In this document: one piece after another, positions 39,238-48,306 of the stretch | Layout: each line of letters begins with the position of its first letter | Position numbering within the stretch: the stretch's first letter is position 1 | Source of the DNA: Anaerolineae bacterium | Lineage (GTDB): Bacteria > Chloroflexota > Anaerolineae > Anaerolineales > Anaerolineaceae | Assembly: GCA_013314735.1 (NCBI GenBank) | Contig: JABUFD010000002.1 | Location: 434,001-498,000 of the forward strand | Reading direction: 5' to 3' | Length of the DNA stretch: 64,000 bases | The notes under the pieces: generated by a model | Told to the model about the DNA's origin: nothing | What the model saw: the letters and a program-made list of their open reading frames with translations, nothing else | The model's database searches: none | Translations under genes and position numbers: made by a program

Positions 39238-40758
39238 TCAGGCTTCTGTTGGTTGAGAAACTGGCATGGCTGCGACCTGTACAGACGATTCCTCTGAGCC
39301 GTACAGCCTGAAGATGACATCATTGATGCCCAGGAATGTGCCGATAACCGGTGTCCAGAAGATCGTCATTACGATTGGGTGAAGTATGGATGCAAGCAAA
39401 ATCGAGAGCCCTACCAGGGTGAAACCGAGGTAGATCGTCTGCATTCGTGGATTGGAAACCGCCCGCCAATTACGAAAACCATTGGTGATAAACGTGATCA
39501 GGAATGTGAGGAAAAAGAACCAGCCGACCAGCCCGGTTTTCATTGCGATCCATAAATGACCGTTATGCGTATAGCCTTGTCCCTGGAATTCGGTGTAATC
39601 GATTCCTTCGATGAATGGGCGATAGTTTGAACCGAGGCCAAGGCCAAATAGAGGATGGTTGGCGATTTGCGGAAGTCCGTAATCATACTCAAAATTTCGC
39701 CAGACGATGGTTGATTCTGTCGTTGACGTATAAGCTTCAGGACTGAACACAGTAGAAATCCGCAGAAGCGATGCGTTAATCAATTGGCCATATTCCGATT
39801 GCGGTGCAATAAATGCCGGGATCAGCACCAGTGGAATAATCCAGCTGAGATAAAGCGCCCAGGTAAGTATCTGTTTGCGGCGTTCGGGTTTTGTCATCAA
39901 GAAGGTTATCAACACAGAAATGGCGGCTACACCCCAATGTGTTCGGTTGAAGCTGATCAGTAAAGCTCCTGCTACAATAACCCATTGCACAAACCGGGCG
40001 ATATTGCGCATCGTAAACTTGGATTGGAACAATTTCACGGTAAGTACAATAAATGAGGTTGTAATCAATCCTTCACCGGGATTGTCCGTAATGCGGGTTA
40101 CATTGGAAAACTGCGGATCTTCTCCTGAGAATGGCTCCACGCGGCCAGAGAGGAAGGTAAAATTCTGCCCCAGTGCATATTGGGCAATATTCGTTAACGA
40201 TGTGATAGTAGCCAGGAGAAACAAACCATTCAATAGTCGGTTTAACTGCTTTTCATCTCTGATGAGGTTAATGAGGATGAAAAACACCATATAGTAAGCG
40301 ATAATTCGAAATTCCTGAACAGCATTTCCCAGGTTCAAACCGCTGCTGCCCTGGATGACACGAATTGTGGTGGAGGTGGCACTCCACAGGAAGAATAACA
40401 GCAGAGGGAGTGTAATTTTGTTAAAACGCAATTCATATTCGGGATCGACAAGCATTCGCACAACCAGAATGATAAACAACCAGATTGTAATCACGTCGGT
40501 GATATAGACCATAAGCGGTCCCACGTCGATCACTGGCATGCTTTCTTCATTGATTACGGTCGATAAGAAAATGATAATCGTCAGAATCCCAAGCTCTGGA
40601 TACCGGATCAAGATTGCCGCTCCCAACAAGCCAAAGACGCCAACCATGACCAGCCTGGGGTCCAAAAAGAGGCAGAACAACCCCAATACCAGACCGCAGA
40701 GCGCAGCAATGCTCATTTGTTGGATGGTCTGATTTTTCCAGTCATACGAAAATTTCAT
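39238..40758 (-). CDS. O-antigen polymerase/ligase-family membrane protein (Wzy-like)
   Basis: The 506-residue protein has about 11-12 hydrophobic helices and a large extracytoplasmic loop near residues 320-400. That loop holds NHPLFGLGLGSNYRPF and YTHNGHLWIAMKTGLVG, the Wzy_C core in which the H of HNG is conserved. It probably polymerises lipid-linked repeat units outside the membrane. It is the last gene of the minus-strand exopolysaccharide operon, after the Wzz/BY-kinase gene. As the likely organism lacks lipopolysaccharide, the product is probably a capsule or exopolysaccharide. Confidence 0.8.
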   Translation of the reverse strand: MKFSYDWKNQTIQQMSIAALCGLVLGLFCLFLDPRLVMVGVFGLLGAAILIRYPELGILTIIIFLSTVINEESMPVIDVGPLMVYITDVITIWLFIILVVRMLVDPEYELRFNKITLPLLLFFLWSATSTTIRVIQGSSGLNLGNAVQEFRIIAYYMVFFILINLIRDEKQLNRLLNGLFLLATITSLTNIAQYALGQNFTFLSGRVEPFSGEDPQFSNVTRITDNPGEGLITTSFIVLTVKLFQSKFTMRNIARFVQWVIVAGALLISFNRTHWGVAAISVLITFLMTKPERRKQILTWALYLSWIIPLVLIPAFIAPQSEYGQLINASLLRISTVFSPEAYTSTTESTIVWRNFEYDYGLPQIANHPLFGLGLGSNYRPFIEGIDYTEFQGQGYTHNGHLWIAMKTGLVGWFFFLTFLITFITNGFRNWRAVSNPRMQTIYLGFTLVGLSILLASILHPIVMTIFWTPVIGTFLGINDVIFRLYGSEESSVQVAAMPVSQPTEA

Positions 40759-40846
40759 AAGTAACCTGTTTCGTCCTATTGATCAAGGTTGACGGGTATG
40801 TTTGGCACTTTCTTCATACCCGTCAACCTGGTTTATTGAGCGATGG

Positions 40847-42127
40847 TTAACTGATTCGAACCTTGCGACTATGGGAGCCAAGATGTGTCCTGTTGGCAAC
40901 GATGCCCAATACATTGGCATCTACCTGCTCCAGATGAGTCAATGTGGCCTGAAGAACTTCTTTTCGGTCCCAACCGAACCGCATAACGAGCAGAACACTG
41001 TCCACTTTGGGGGCCAATACTGCCGGGTCTGTGACAGAGAATGACGAGTGGGCATCAACCAGCACCACGTCATAGTTTTCTTTCAAGGTTTCCAGCAGTC
41101 GAAGCATGTTTTCTGAATCAAGCGCTTCAGGGTTATAAGGCGGTAAACCGCTGGGGAGCAGGTCGACATTGGGATGCATGGTTGTTTGGATGGCGTCGGC
41201 AAGCCTTGAACTGCCATTGAGCAAGTCATTCAAGCCGATTTCATTTTCAACATTGAAGATTTTATGCTGCGAGGGAGATCGCAAATCAGCATCGACGATG
41301 ATCACCTTCCGGCCAGATTGTCCTGCGATGACACCCAAATTGGCAGCAATTGTTGAGCGTCCGTCTTTGGGTACAGGGCTGGTGACAAGAAATGTTTTAT
41401 AAGCCCGGTGATCCTTTGGCGAAAATACGTTGGTACGCAATCGGCGGAATGCCTCTGCCAGGATCGGTTGGTTTACAAGGAGTTCATTTTCATGTTGACT
41501 GGTACCGATATCACCCAGTAATGGCAGGTGGGCTGCCTGCCGCATCTCATTCGGGGTATAGATGCGTGTGTCGAGATTCTCAAAAATGAAGGCCAGGCCA
41601 ATTCCCACAAGCAAAGCCATTGCAAGGCCTAATCCGACAACCAGTAATGGGCTGGCTGAAGAAGGTTCGTCTGGTAATGATGCGGGTTCCACCAGATATA
41701 TGTTGGCGTCACTGCCGTACACTTCGCGGCTCTGCAGGATTAAAATTTCTGCCAGTTTATTGACGGTAAATTGCGCCACATCAGGATCGACATCTTCTGC
41801 GCTGATTGTGAACAACTCCGTTTCAGATATGATTTCCACCGAAATTTTGGGCAGGGGGGTCACATATTCAGCCAATTTGCTTAGAACGGGATCGCTGACA
41901 GCGATTTCTGCATAGGTGCCTACCAGGCGTTTGGCATATTCGATGTCATAATCGACATAATCAGCCCCACCTGTTCGGGCTGTCAATATGCGGATGGTGC
42001 CGGTGGCTGTATACTTGGGCGGAATTTGCGTTACGCCTACAATGATGATGAGCAGTGTGAATACTAGGGTGGCGAAGATGACACCTTTTCTTCTATTTAA
42101 TATATTGAGATAATCAACCAGTTGCAT
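40847..42127 (-). CDS. Wzz-type chain-length protein fused to a degenerate BY-kinase domain
   Basis: The 426-residue protein has an N-terminal Wzz domain (two membrane helices at about 17-35 and 170-190). A C-terminal P-loop domain of the CpsD/CapB tyrosine-kinase type follows. The Walker A motif reads PVPKDGRSTIAANLG; the expected lysine is arginine (codon CGC). Walker A' is intact (VIIVDADLRSPSQHKIF). Walker B reads VVLVDAHSSF instead of IIIDTPP. The usual C-terminal tyrosine cluster is absent. It probably still controls chain length but kinase activity is doubtful. The next gene on the strand is the Wzy-like polymerase. Confidence 0.85.
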   Translation of the reverse strand: MQLVDYLNILNRRKGVIFATLVFTLLIIIVGVTQIPPKYTATGTIRILTARTGGADYVDYDIEYAKRLVGTYAEIAVSDPVLSKLAEYVTPLPKISVEIISETELFTISAEDVDPDVAQFTVNKLAEILILQSREVYGSDANIYLVEPASLPDEPSSASPLLVVGLGLAMALLVGIGLAFIFENLDTRIYTPNEMRQAAHLPLLGDIGTSQHENELLVNQPILAEAFRRLRTNVFSPKDHRAYKTFLVTSPVPKDGRSTIAANLGVIAGQSGRKVIIVDADLRSPSQHKIFNVENEIGLNDLLNGSSRLADAIQTTMHPNVDLLPSGLPPYNPEALDSENMLRLLETLKENYDVVLVDAHSSFSVTDPAVLAPKVDSVLLVMRFGWDRKEVLQATLTHLEQVDANVLGIVANRTHLGSHSRKVRIS

Positions 42128-42146
42128 ACCACCTCACTTGTTTGGA

Positions 42147-43256
42147 TCAGTTTGATAAAAATTCGATGATCTTGTCACTGACATATGTCACCATTTCCGG
42201 TGTCATTTCAGCGTACATTGGCAGGGATACCAATTCATTGGCAATTTGCTCGGTGACAGGGAAATCACCAGCCTTGTAACCTAAATTCTCATAAGCCGGC
42301 TGTAAATGAATCGGGATTGGGTAATGGATTCCGGTTGAAATGCCATGTTCCTCCAGGTAAGCCATCAACGCATCACGCTGTTTCACACGAACAGCAAAAA
42401 TGTGCCAGACTGGTTCCACTTCATTGGGGACATGGGGCAGGATGATGCCTTCCACATCGGCCAGCGCAGCCATATATTCACCGGCGTGTTGCCGACGGGC
42501 TGCGTTCCATCGGTCAAGATATTTCAATTTCACATCGAGAACAGCAGCTTGAATTGAGTCCAGTCGATGATTGAACCCGATATGATCATGATGGTACTTC
42601 ACTGTTTGACCATAATTGCGAAGTTGTTTCACCAGGTAAGCTACTTGTTCGTCGTCAGTGGTGACCATTCCGCCGTCGCCGTAAGCCCCCAGGTTTTTCC
42701 CTGGGTAAAAACTGAATGCTGCTGCCTTGCCGAATGTGCCAGCGCGCTTGCCTTTTAATGTTGCCCCATGTGCCTGGCAGGCATCTTCCACAACCGTCAG
42801 GTGATGCGCCTCTGCGATTTGTAGAATACTTTCCATTTGTGCTACCGGTTGCCCATACAGGTGAACCGGCAGAAGCACCCTCGTTCTGGGGGTGATTGCG
42901 GATTGTAGCTGGTTGACATCGAGATTATAGGTCTTGGGGTCGATATCGACCAGAACTGGCCTGGCACCCAACCGGGTGACGGGGAGTGCAGATGCAATGA
43001 AAGTATTCGCAGGGATAATGACCTCATCACCCGCCTGTAAACCAACAGCTCTTAAGGCAAGTTCGATTGCCTGCGTACCGGAATCTACGCCGATGGCGTG
43101 CTGTGTGTGCAGGAATTGGCCAAAATTCGTCTCAAACCGGCTTACCGCAGGCCCCAGAATGAAAGCACAACTGTCGACAACTTGCTGCATTGCTTCGTCA
43201 ACTTCGTCTTTGATGCTCTGGTATTGTGCTTTTAAATCGACAAATGGTACCTGCAT
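42147..43256 (-). CDS. Sugar-nucleotide aminotransferase (DegT/StrS family, WbpE/WlbC-like)
   Basis: The 369-residue PLP enzyme starts MQVPFVDLKAQYQSI after AAGGAG; an upstream frame to 43283 has a worse start. IGVDSGTQAIELAL near residue 53 and VVEDACQAHGAT near 153 form the PLP pocket, and SFYPGKNLGAYGDGG near 181 contains the Schiff-base lysine. This sequence type matches the aminotransferases that convert UDP-3-keto-GlcNAc(A) to the 3-amino sugar. The Gfo/Idh gene just upstream and the acetyltransferase at 52652 supply the steps before and after. Confidence 0.88.
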   Translation of the reverse strand: MQVPFVDLKAQYQSIKDEVDEAMQQVVDSCAFILGPAVSRFETNFGQFLHTQHAIGVDSGTQAIELALRAVGLQAGDEVIIPANTFIASALPVTRLGARPVLVDIDPKTYNLDVNQLQSAITPRTRVLLPVHLYGQPVAQMESILQIAEAHHLTVVEDACQAHGATLKGKRAGTFGKAAAFSFYPGKNLGAYGDGGMVTTDDEQVAYLVKQLRNYGQTVKYHHDHIGFNHRLDSIQAAVLDVKLKYLDRWNAARRQHAGEYMAALADVEGIILPHVPNEVEPVWHIFAVRVKQRDALMAYLEEHGISTGIHYPIPIHLQPAYENLGYKAGDFPVTEQIANELVSLPMYAEMTPEMVTYVSDKIIEFLSN

Positions 43257-43326
43257 TGCTAACTCCTTGTATAATAATAACAAATAATGTGATTTTTAAG
43301 AAAATTATTTAAGATAACCCATGACC

Positions 43327-44367
43327 TCAAAGGTAAATTGGTTTCCCAAAACTTTGCACGGACCTGTCGATTGCTTCCAGAATGCGTACTACAGCCAATC
43401 CGTCATATCCATTGGAACGTGATTCGCAAAACCCATCAATACAATTGATAAAATGTTGGACTTGTTCACGCAATGGTTCTGCCATGGGGAAGGCCGGAAT
43501 GACGATTTCGCCATCGCGAATTACCATTTGGAAATCACCAAAATCCTCATAATTTTTACGGGCAGTCACGCCTTTATGGTAGATTTTTACTTTCTCGGTT
43601 TGCGAGACATCATTGAACACTACCCGTTGCTCACTACCAACCACCACCACTTCGCGTTCCTTATGTGGATCAGCCCAGGAGACATGAATGTGGGCCAGTG
43701 TTTTGTTAGGATAACCCAGGGTAATGAACCCCACATCCTCAGTTTTGTCACGCAAAAAAGAACATGCGGTGGCACTGACCCATTCAGGGGTATTCGCCAT
43801 GAAATGGTTAAAGATGGAAATATCGTGAGGCGCGAGATCCCATAGCGCATTTACGTCCTTGCGAATTGGGCCCAGGTTGGTGCGTTTGGCGTACATGTAG
43901 TACACCTGACCCAGGTCGCCATGTTCGATGTATTCTTTGACTTTGGTCACCGCGCTGTTATACAGGAAAATGTGCCCAACCATCAATGTGAGGCCTTTCA
44001 TGGTGGCAGCTTCGACAACTTCCCGTGCACTGTCACTGCTCATTGTCATCGGTTTTTCAACAAGGATATGCTTGCCAGCTTCGATGGCGGCTTTGGCAAT
44101 AGGGGCATGCGTATCGGGTGATGTGCAAATAACCACCGCATCCAAATTATCCATCTTTAACATGTCGTTATAATCTGTGAAGAGTTGAAGTCGGGGACCG
44201 CTTTGCGAACTTAGAATTCGGGTCTGATTTGCTTTTAATGCTTCTTTATCGCGGTCACAAATGGCAACCAGGTTGGTATCCGCCATCTGGCTGAGAAGCC
44301 GGATATAATTCTTGCCCCAATAGCCACAGCCAATGACTGCCAAATTTTTTTTCTCTCCCATGAACAT
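43327..44367 (-). CDS. Gfo/Idh/MocA dehydrogenase (WlbA/WbpB-like)
   Basis: The 346-residue NAD-dependent oxidoreductase has a Rossmann domain (NLAVIGCGYWGKNYIR near residue 8). The conserved HILVEKPM near 95 contains the catalytic-site lysine of the EKP motif. LWDLAPHDISIFNHF near 177 carries the histidine typical of sugar-nucleotide 3-dehydrogenases. It probably oxidises C3 of a UDP-N-acetylglucosamine derivative. It is the first gene of the minus-strand operon that continues with the aminotransferase, Wzz/BY-kinase and Wzy genes. GGGAG lies about 12 bases before the first ATG; the second ATG is two codons on. Confidence 0.88.
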   Translation of the reverse strand: MFMGEKKNLAVIGCGYWGKNYIRLLSQMADTNLVAICDRDKEALKANQTRILSSQSGPRLQLFTDYNDMLKMDNLDAVVICTSPDTHAPIAKAAIEAGKHILVEKPMTMSSDSAREVVEAATMKGLTLMVGHIFLYNSAVTKVKEYIEHGDLGQVYYMYAKRTNLGPIRKDVNALWDLAPHDISIFNHFMANTPEWVSATACSFLRDKTEDVGFITLGYPNKTLAHIHVSWADPHKEREVVVVGSEQRVVFNDVSQTEKVKIYHKGVTARKNYEDFGDFQMVIRDGEIVIPAFPMAEPLREQVQHFINCIDGFCESRSNGYDGLAVVRILEAIDRSVQSFGKPIYL

Positions 44368-44869
44368 GCGTAAGTCTCCCGATTAATGGATAATGTACGG
44401 ATAAATTCGCCCGGTCACGAAAACGAGTAGTTTTCGAACAGATTAAAATAATTCTAACACTATTGGCATCAAGATGGAAATTAATTAGAAAAATATAATA
44501 AAATATATAATAAAATTTTTTGGCGCTTGGTGTTCATGGAAACCAGATCCTGGGATTGTTGTTAAGAAATTTGGGGCAATTGGCCCTTCATTCTTTTCAA
44601 CGGTCTGCCCGAAATAGATTTTGGCGCATCCCAATCAAGATCAAAACAGGAAAGATGGATTTATTGGCGAGATGATATCAAGATGATGTAGAATATTGTA
44701 GTATGGTATGTGATCCAGTCGTCTGGCAAAAGCGTGAACTTCAAAGAAAAATTTTGTATGTCTCTCTGCTTGTCGATCGCGGAATTTTCTCAGGAATCTA
44801 TAAAGCAGCGATGGTTGGAGCGGTATGACCCGCAACATTGGTTGTTTCAAAAAAAGGAGAAACTGGTAA
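44368..44869. promoter_or_regulatory. 502-base divergent regulatory region of the exopolysaccharide operons
   Basis: This gap separates the minus-strand wlbA-like operon from the plus-strand sugar-transferase operon and must hold both promoters. It is very AT-rich around 44440-44520 (runs such as AAAATATAATAAAATATATAA). A short inverted repeat CGAAAAC-GAGTA-GTTTTCG lies at 44420-44438. I could not fix -35/-10 pairs with confidence. Short frames on both strands in the right half look like chance. AAGGAG before 44870 serves the sugar transferase gene. Confidence 0.5.
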
Positions 44870-45571
44870 ATGCATCTGGCACCATCACAGTTGATTGATA
44901 TCAATAAACTGTCAAACCGAGTTCCTCCCCAGAAATTGGCCAAAGCGCGTGCTTATGACCGGCATTGGTCGAAACGTTTTGTTGATTTGTTGATTTCAAT
45001 TCCGGCGTTAATTTTTTTGAGTCCCATTTTTCTGATCACCGCGCTGGCAATCACGTTGGATTCACCCGGCGCTCCGTTTTTTACACAGGAACGGGTTGGC
45101 CGGTATGGAAAAATTTTCAAGATGGTCAAATTCCGTTCTATGCGAACAGATATGGATGACACCCTGCATCAACAACACATTCAGGCTTACGCAAATGGAA
45201 AACTGGATCTGGCGAATGGGAATAAAATAGTAGACGACCCACGGGTGACTACGATGGGACGATTCATTCGAAGGACCAGTATCGATGAGTTGCCGCAACT
45301 TATCAATGTGGTTCTTGGAGATATGAGTATCGTCGGACCGAGACCAGTTCCTGTGTATGAAGCGGATGAATACAATTTATGGCAATCAGAGCGCATGAAC
45401 GCACTTCCGGGTATCACCGGATTATGGCAGGTAACCAGGCGTGGAGTGTCTTCATTTGAAGAGCAGCTTCGGTTGGATATCCGCTATATTCATAACCAGG
45501 ATTTCTGGCTCAACCTGAGGATTATACTGGCAACACCGCGAGCAGTGATTTCCAAAGCTGGGGCAAAGTAA
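44870..45571 (+). CDS. Initiating sugar-1-phosphate transferase (WcaJ/WbaP type, short form)
   Basis: The 233-residue protein has one N-terminal membrane segment (about 40-63, LLISIPALIFLSPIFLITAL) and the bacterial sugar transferase domain. Key motifs are FTQERVGRYGKIFKMVKFRS near 72, RRTSIDELPQLINVVLGD near 142 and SIVGPRPVP near 161. It transfers a sugar phosphate to undecaprenyl phosphate, the first step in building the repeat unit. The short form lacks the large N-terminal membrane region of WbaP. Its stop overlaps the flippase start (TAATG), beginning a tightly packed plus-strand operon. Confidence 0.92.
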   Translation: MHLAPSQLIDINKLSNRVPPQKLAKARAYDRHWSKRFVDLLISIPALIFLSPIFLITALAITLDSPGAPFFTQERVGRYGKIFKMVKFRSMRTDMDDTLHQQHIQAYANGKLDLANGNKIVDDPRVTTMGRFIRRTSIDELPQLINVVLGDMSIVGPRPVPVYEADEYNLWQSERMNALPGITGLWQVTRRGVSSFEEQLRLDIRYIHNQDFWLNLRIILATPRAVISKAGAK

Positions 45572-47070
45572 TGGCAAGAAACGAAGCCAGGAAACCACTG
45601 TTATCAGGGGTTGTCGACGGGGTTCTCTCAACTGGGATCGGTTCTCTGGTATTAACTATTTTTGGCTTGTTGGCTTTTATGTTGACCAGCCGCTGGCTGA
45701 GCCGCGAGGAATTGGGTGCCTTTGTGGTGCTTCAGCTTGTGGTTGGGTTTGTGGTTGGCATCAGTGGGGTGGGAACCGATCTATCGGTAACAAAGTATAT
45801 CGCAGAGAATGAGCACGAAGCATCAAAGCAGAAAATTCTAAATACGGTTGTTACATTCCGCCTTATCAGTATTGTGATCACCAGTCTGTTTGCGATTTTG
45901 TTGCAACGGCCGCTTTTTAATTTATTCGGCGGATCAGTGTATGGCGCCATCATTGGATATATCCCTATCCTTGTTTTGTTGGAGAGCTTTTATCGGCTTA
46001 TCGATTCTGTCCTTGGTGGTTACTTTCGTTTTAATTGGATTGCGTTACTTTCCGGGTTATCCAGCATTTTGAGTTTTATATTCACAATCATCCTCATTCG
46101 ATGGATGGATCTGGGTTTGGATGGAAGAATTTGGGCCCGGATCATCAGTATGGCATTACCTGTGATTCTCGCAATTGTGTTTACACGAATTCAATGGAAG
46201 CTGGAATTGGATTTCAGATTACTCTCTGAAGTAATCCGGTTCTCGTTTCCATTATTCCTGAACTACATTTTAAGCTTTGTTTTTATGCGTGCAGATACTT
46301 TTATCATCGGTGGTTTTCTGGGTGCTGAAGAAATCGCAGTGTATGAGATTGCCCGAAAGATCCCGGAGAGTATCGAGTCGATGTATGATGCTTTCCGGAA
46401 GGTATACTTCCCGTTTATCTCTGATTTATTTGCCAAAAAACGTAATGACCTTGCAGCCGGAATGTTGAACCATTCGTTGAGGTTGATCACGTTTGCCGGT
46501 GTATTCGGAATACTGATCGCCTTCTTTTTTGGGAGGGAGATCATTATTTTCTTGTTTTCGGGCAAATATCAGGATAGCTCTCTGCTGTTTGGATTGTTGA
46601 TGATTGTTCTGACACTGAACGTGATCGACTATACCCTTGGTTACTCGTTGGTGGCGGTGGGTGAGTCGAATAAACCTCCATTGATCAATTTGTTACATAC
46701 CGCAACAAATTTTGTGGGATATTTCCTCTTAATTCCAGTCGTGGGAATATTCGGTGTGGCATATGCCGGGATCGCTGGTATCATCGTCGTCAACCCATTG
46801 AATGTCCACTTTCTGTGGAGGAAGAATGTACTGGCAGAGTATTCTGCCTATTTAAAACCGATGCTCGTGGGAGCAGCATGTTATGGTTTTGCCGAATTCC
46901 TGTTACCTCATCACTGGTTTTTCCGAACCAGTGTGGTATTCCTGTATGTTGTCCTGTGTTTCGTGTTCCAGGTGTTGACTATTGCGGATTTGCAATTACT
47001 GGCGGGGCAGTTACAACGAATCATCAGGAAGAAGTCACTCGCCGTGGAAGAGGAACGTAATCCTGCCTGA
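45571..47070 (+). CDS. Polysaccharide flippase (Wzx-like, MATE/MOP superfamily)
   Basis: The 499-residue protein has 12-14 hydrophobic helices and the features of oligosaccharide-lipid flippases. FGLLAFMLTSRWLSREELGAF lies near residue 27 in part, FSFPLFLNYILSFVFMRAD near 224, and a basic loop at about 280-295. It would move the lipid-linked repeat unit across the membrane for the Wzy-like polymerase encoded at 39238. Its start overlaps the preceding stop, and the next glycosyltransferase gene begins 24 bases on. Confidence 0.88.
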   Translation: MARNEARKPLLSGVVDGVLSTGIGSLVLTIFGLLAFMLTSRWLSREELGAFVVLQLVVGFVVGISGVGTDLSVTKYIAENEHEASKQKILNTVVTFRLISIVITSLFAILLQRPLFNLFGGSVYGAIIGYIPILVLLESFYRLIDSVLGGYFRFNWIALLSGLSSILSFIFTIILIRWMDLGLDGRIWARIISMALPVILAIVFTRIQWKLELDFRLLSEVIRFSFPLFLNYILSFVFMRADTFIIGGFLGAEEIAVYEIARKIPESIESMYDAFRKVYFPFISDLFAKKRNDLAAGMLNHSLRLITFAGVFGILIAFFFGREIIIFLFSGKYQDSSLLFGLLMIVLTLNVIDYTLGYSLVAVGESNKPPLINLLHTATNFVGYFLLIPVVGIFGVAYAGIAGIIVVNPLNVHFLWRKNVLAEYSAYLKPMLVGAACYGFAEFLLPHHWFFRTSVVFLYVVLCFVFQVLTIADLQLLAGQLQRIIRKKSLAVEEERNPA

Positions 47071-47094
47071 CAGCAGGTGGAATGGAGGTCCGGG

Positions 47095-48306
47095 ATGCGT
47101 ATTGTTTATATCGCAAATGTTTTTCCATATCCCCCTGTATCAGGGCACCGCATTCGCAATTATCATCTACTGCGTTATCTCGGTGCGAAGCATGAGTTAA
47201 ATTTGTTCCTGTTGCTGCCCGAGTTTCCTTCCGCGACTGAACTGACGGGCTTGGGTGGGTTCTGCAGCTCAATCCGATGTTATCCCCAGATGCATACAGG
47301 CGCTTTGGACCGACCTGGTTTGGCCATTCGTTATTTGCTGGAAGGTAGGCCCCCGGAATTCAGGAGCTATTATAATGTGGAAATGATGCATGATCTCCAG
47401 GCATTCTTTGATGATCACCAGGTGGACATTGTCCAGATCGAAGATCCATGCATGGCGCAATACATCGAGGCGATTCCTACGGTTAAGCACATAAAAAAAG
47501 TGTTGACCTTCCATGATATTAATTTTCGGAAATTCGACCGAATCAGCAGGCTGGAAACACAGTTAAAACGAAGGCTCCGTTTGAGGCTTCATAGTGCCAT
47601 TCTGCGCCGTTGGGAGCCGCGGTATGCCGGGCGCTTTGACTTGTGTGTGACGATGTCAGACATCGATAAGGACCTGCTCAAGGAAATGAATCCTGCTTTG
47701 CATGTAAAGACAGTCCCGAATGGGGTGGATACAAAAAGCCTGACATTCAACCAAAAAAGTTCATGGGGGAGGGAATTAATCTATGTGGGAAATATGGATT
47801 ACCGCCCAAACATCGATGCTGTTTTGTTTTTTTGTAAGGAGGTCCTGCCATTATTGGTGCAAATGGACGACCGTTTCCATTTTACAATTGTGGGAATCAA
47901 TCCCAGGCAAGAGGTGGTGGACCTCGAGTCTGACCATGTAACGGTGACCGGGATGGTCGCTGATGTTGTTCCATGGTATGCCAAAAGTGATATTTGTGTG
48001 GTTCCACTTCGAGCCGGGGGCGGAACCAGGTTGAAAATTCTAGAAGCGATGGCTTTGGGCTGTCCGGTCGTTTCAACGGCTGTCGGTGCTGAAGGTCTGG
48101 ATCTCGAAGACGGGCGCCACATTTTGATCGCCGATGACCCGTCCTCATTCGTCAGGCAGATATTTGGTTTGCTCCAAAACGAAGAAGTGCGGCAGCGAAT
48201 GATTCTTTCAGCACGGCAACAGGTTGAAAATGTCTATGATTGGGAGATGATCGCCGGCAGCTTGAATAGCCTTTACCAGGAAATGACGGAGAAGACTGAT
48301 GAGTAA
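47095..48306 (+). CDS. Glycosyltransferase, GT4-like
   Basis: The 403-residue cytoplasmic GT-B protein starts MRIVYIANVFPYPPVSGHRI after GGAGG. VPNGVDTKSLTF near 208 marks the second Rossmann domain. VVPLRAGGGTRLKILEAMALG near 303 in part is the E-x7-E-type nucleotide-sugar site. It probably adds one sugar to the lipid-linked repeat unit. Its last eight bases overlap the next gene. The donor sugar is unknown. Confidence 0.88.
   Translation: MRIVYIANVFPYPPVSGHRIRNYHLLRYLGAKHELNLFLLLPEFPSATELTGLGGFCSSIRCYPQMHTGALDRPGLAIRYLLEGRPPEFRSYYNVEMMHDLQAFFDDHQVDIVQIEDPCMAQYIEAIPTVKHIKKVLTFHDINFRKFDRISRLETQLKRRLRLRLHSAILRRWEPRYAGRFDLCVTMSDIDKDLLKEMNPALHVKTVPNGVDTKSLTFNQKSSWGRELIYVGNMDYRPNIDAVLFFCKEVLPLLVQMDDRFHFTIVGINPRQEVVDLESDHVTVTGMVADVVPWYAKSDICVVPLRAGGGTRLKILEAMALGCPVVSTAVGAEGLDLEDGRHILIADDPSSFVRQIFGLLQNEEVRQRMILSARQQVENVYDWEMIAGSLNSLYQEMTEKTDE

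Noticed and set aside
44641-44943. Minus-strand frame of 100 residues and a plus-strand frame of 62 residues in the divergent region
   Set aside because: They overlap each other and the real sugar transferase start, have no ribosome-binding site or recognisable motif, and lie where promoters are expected.
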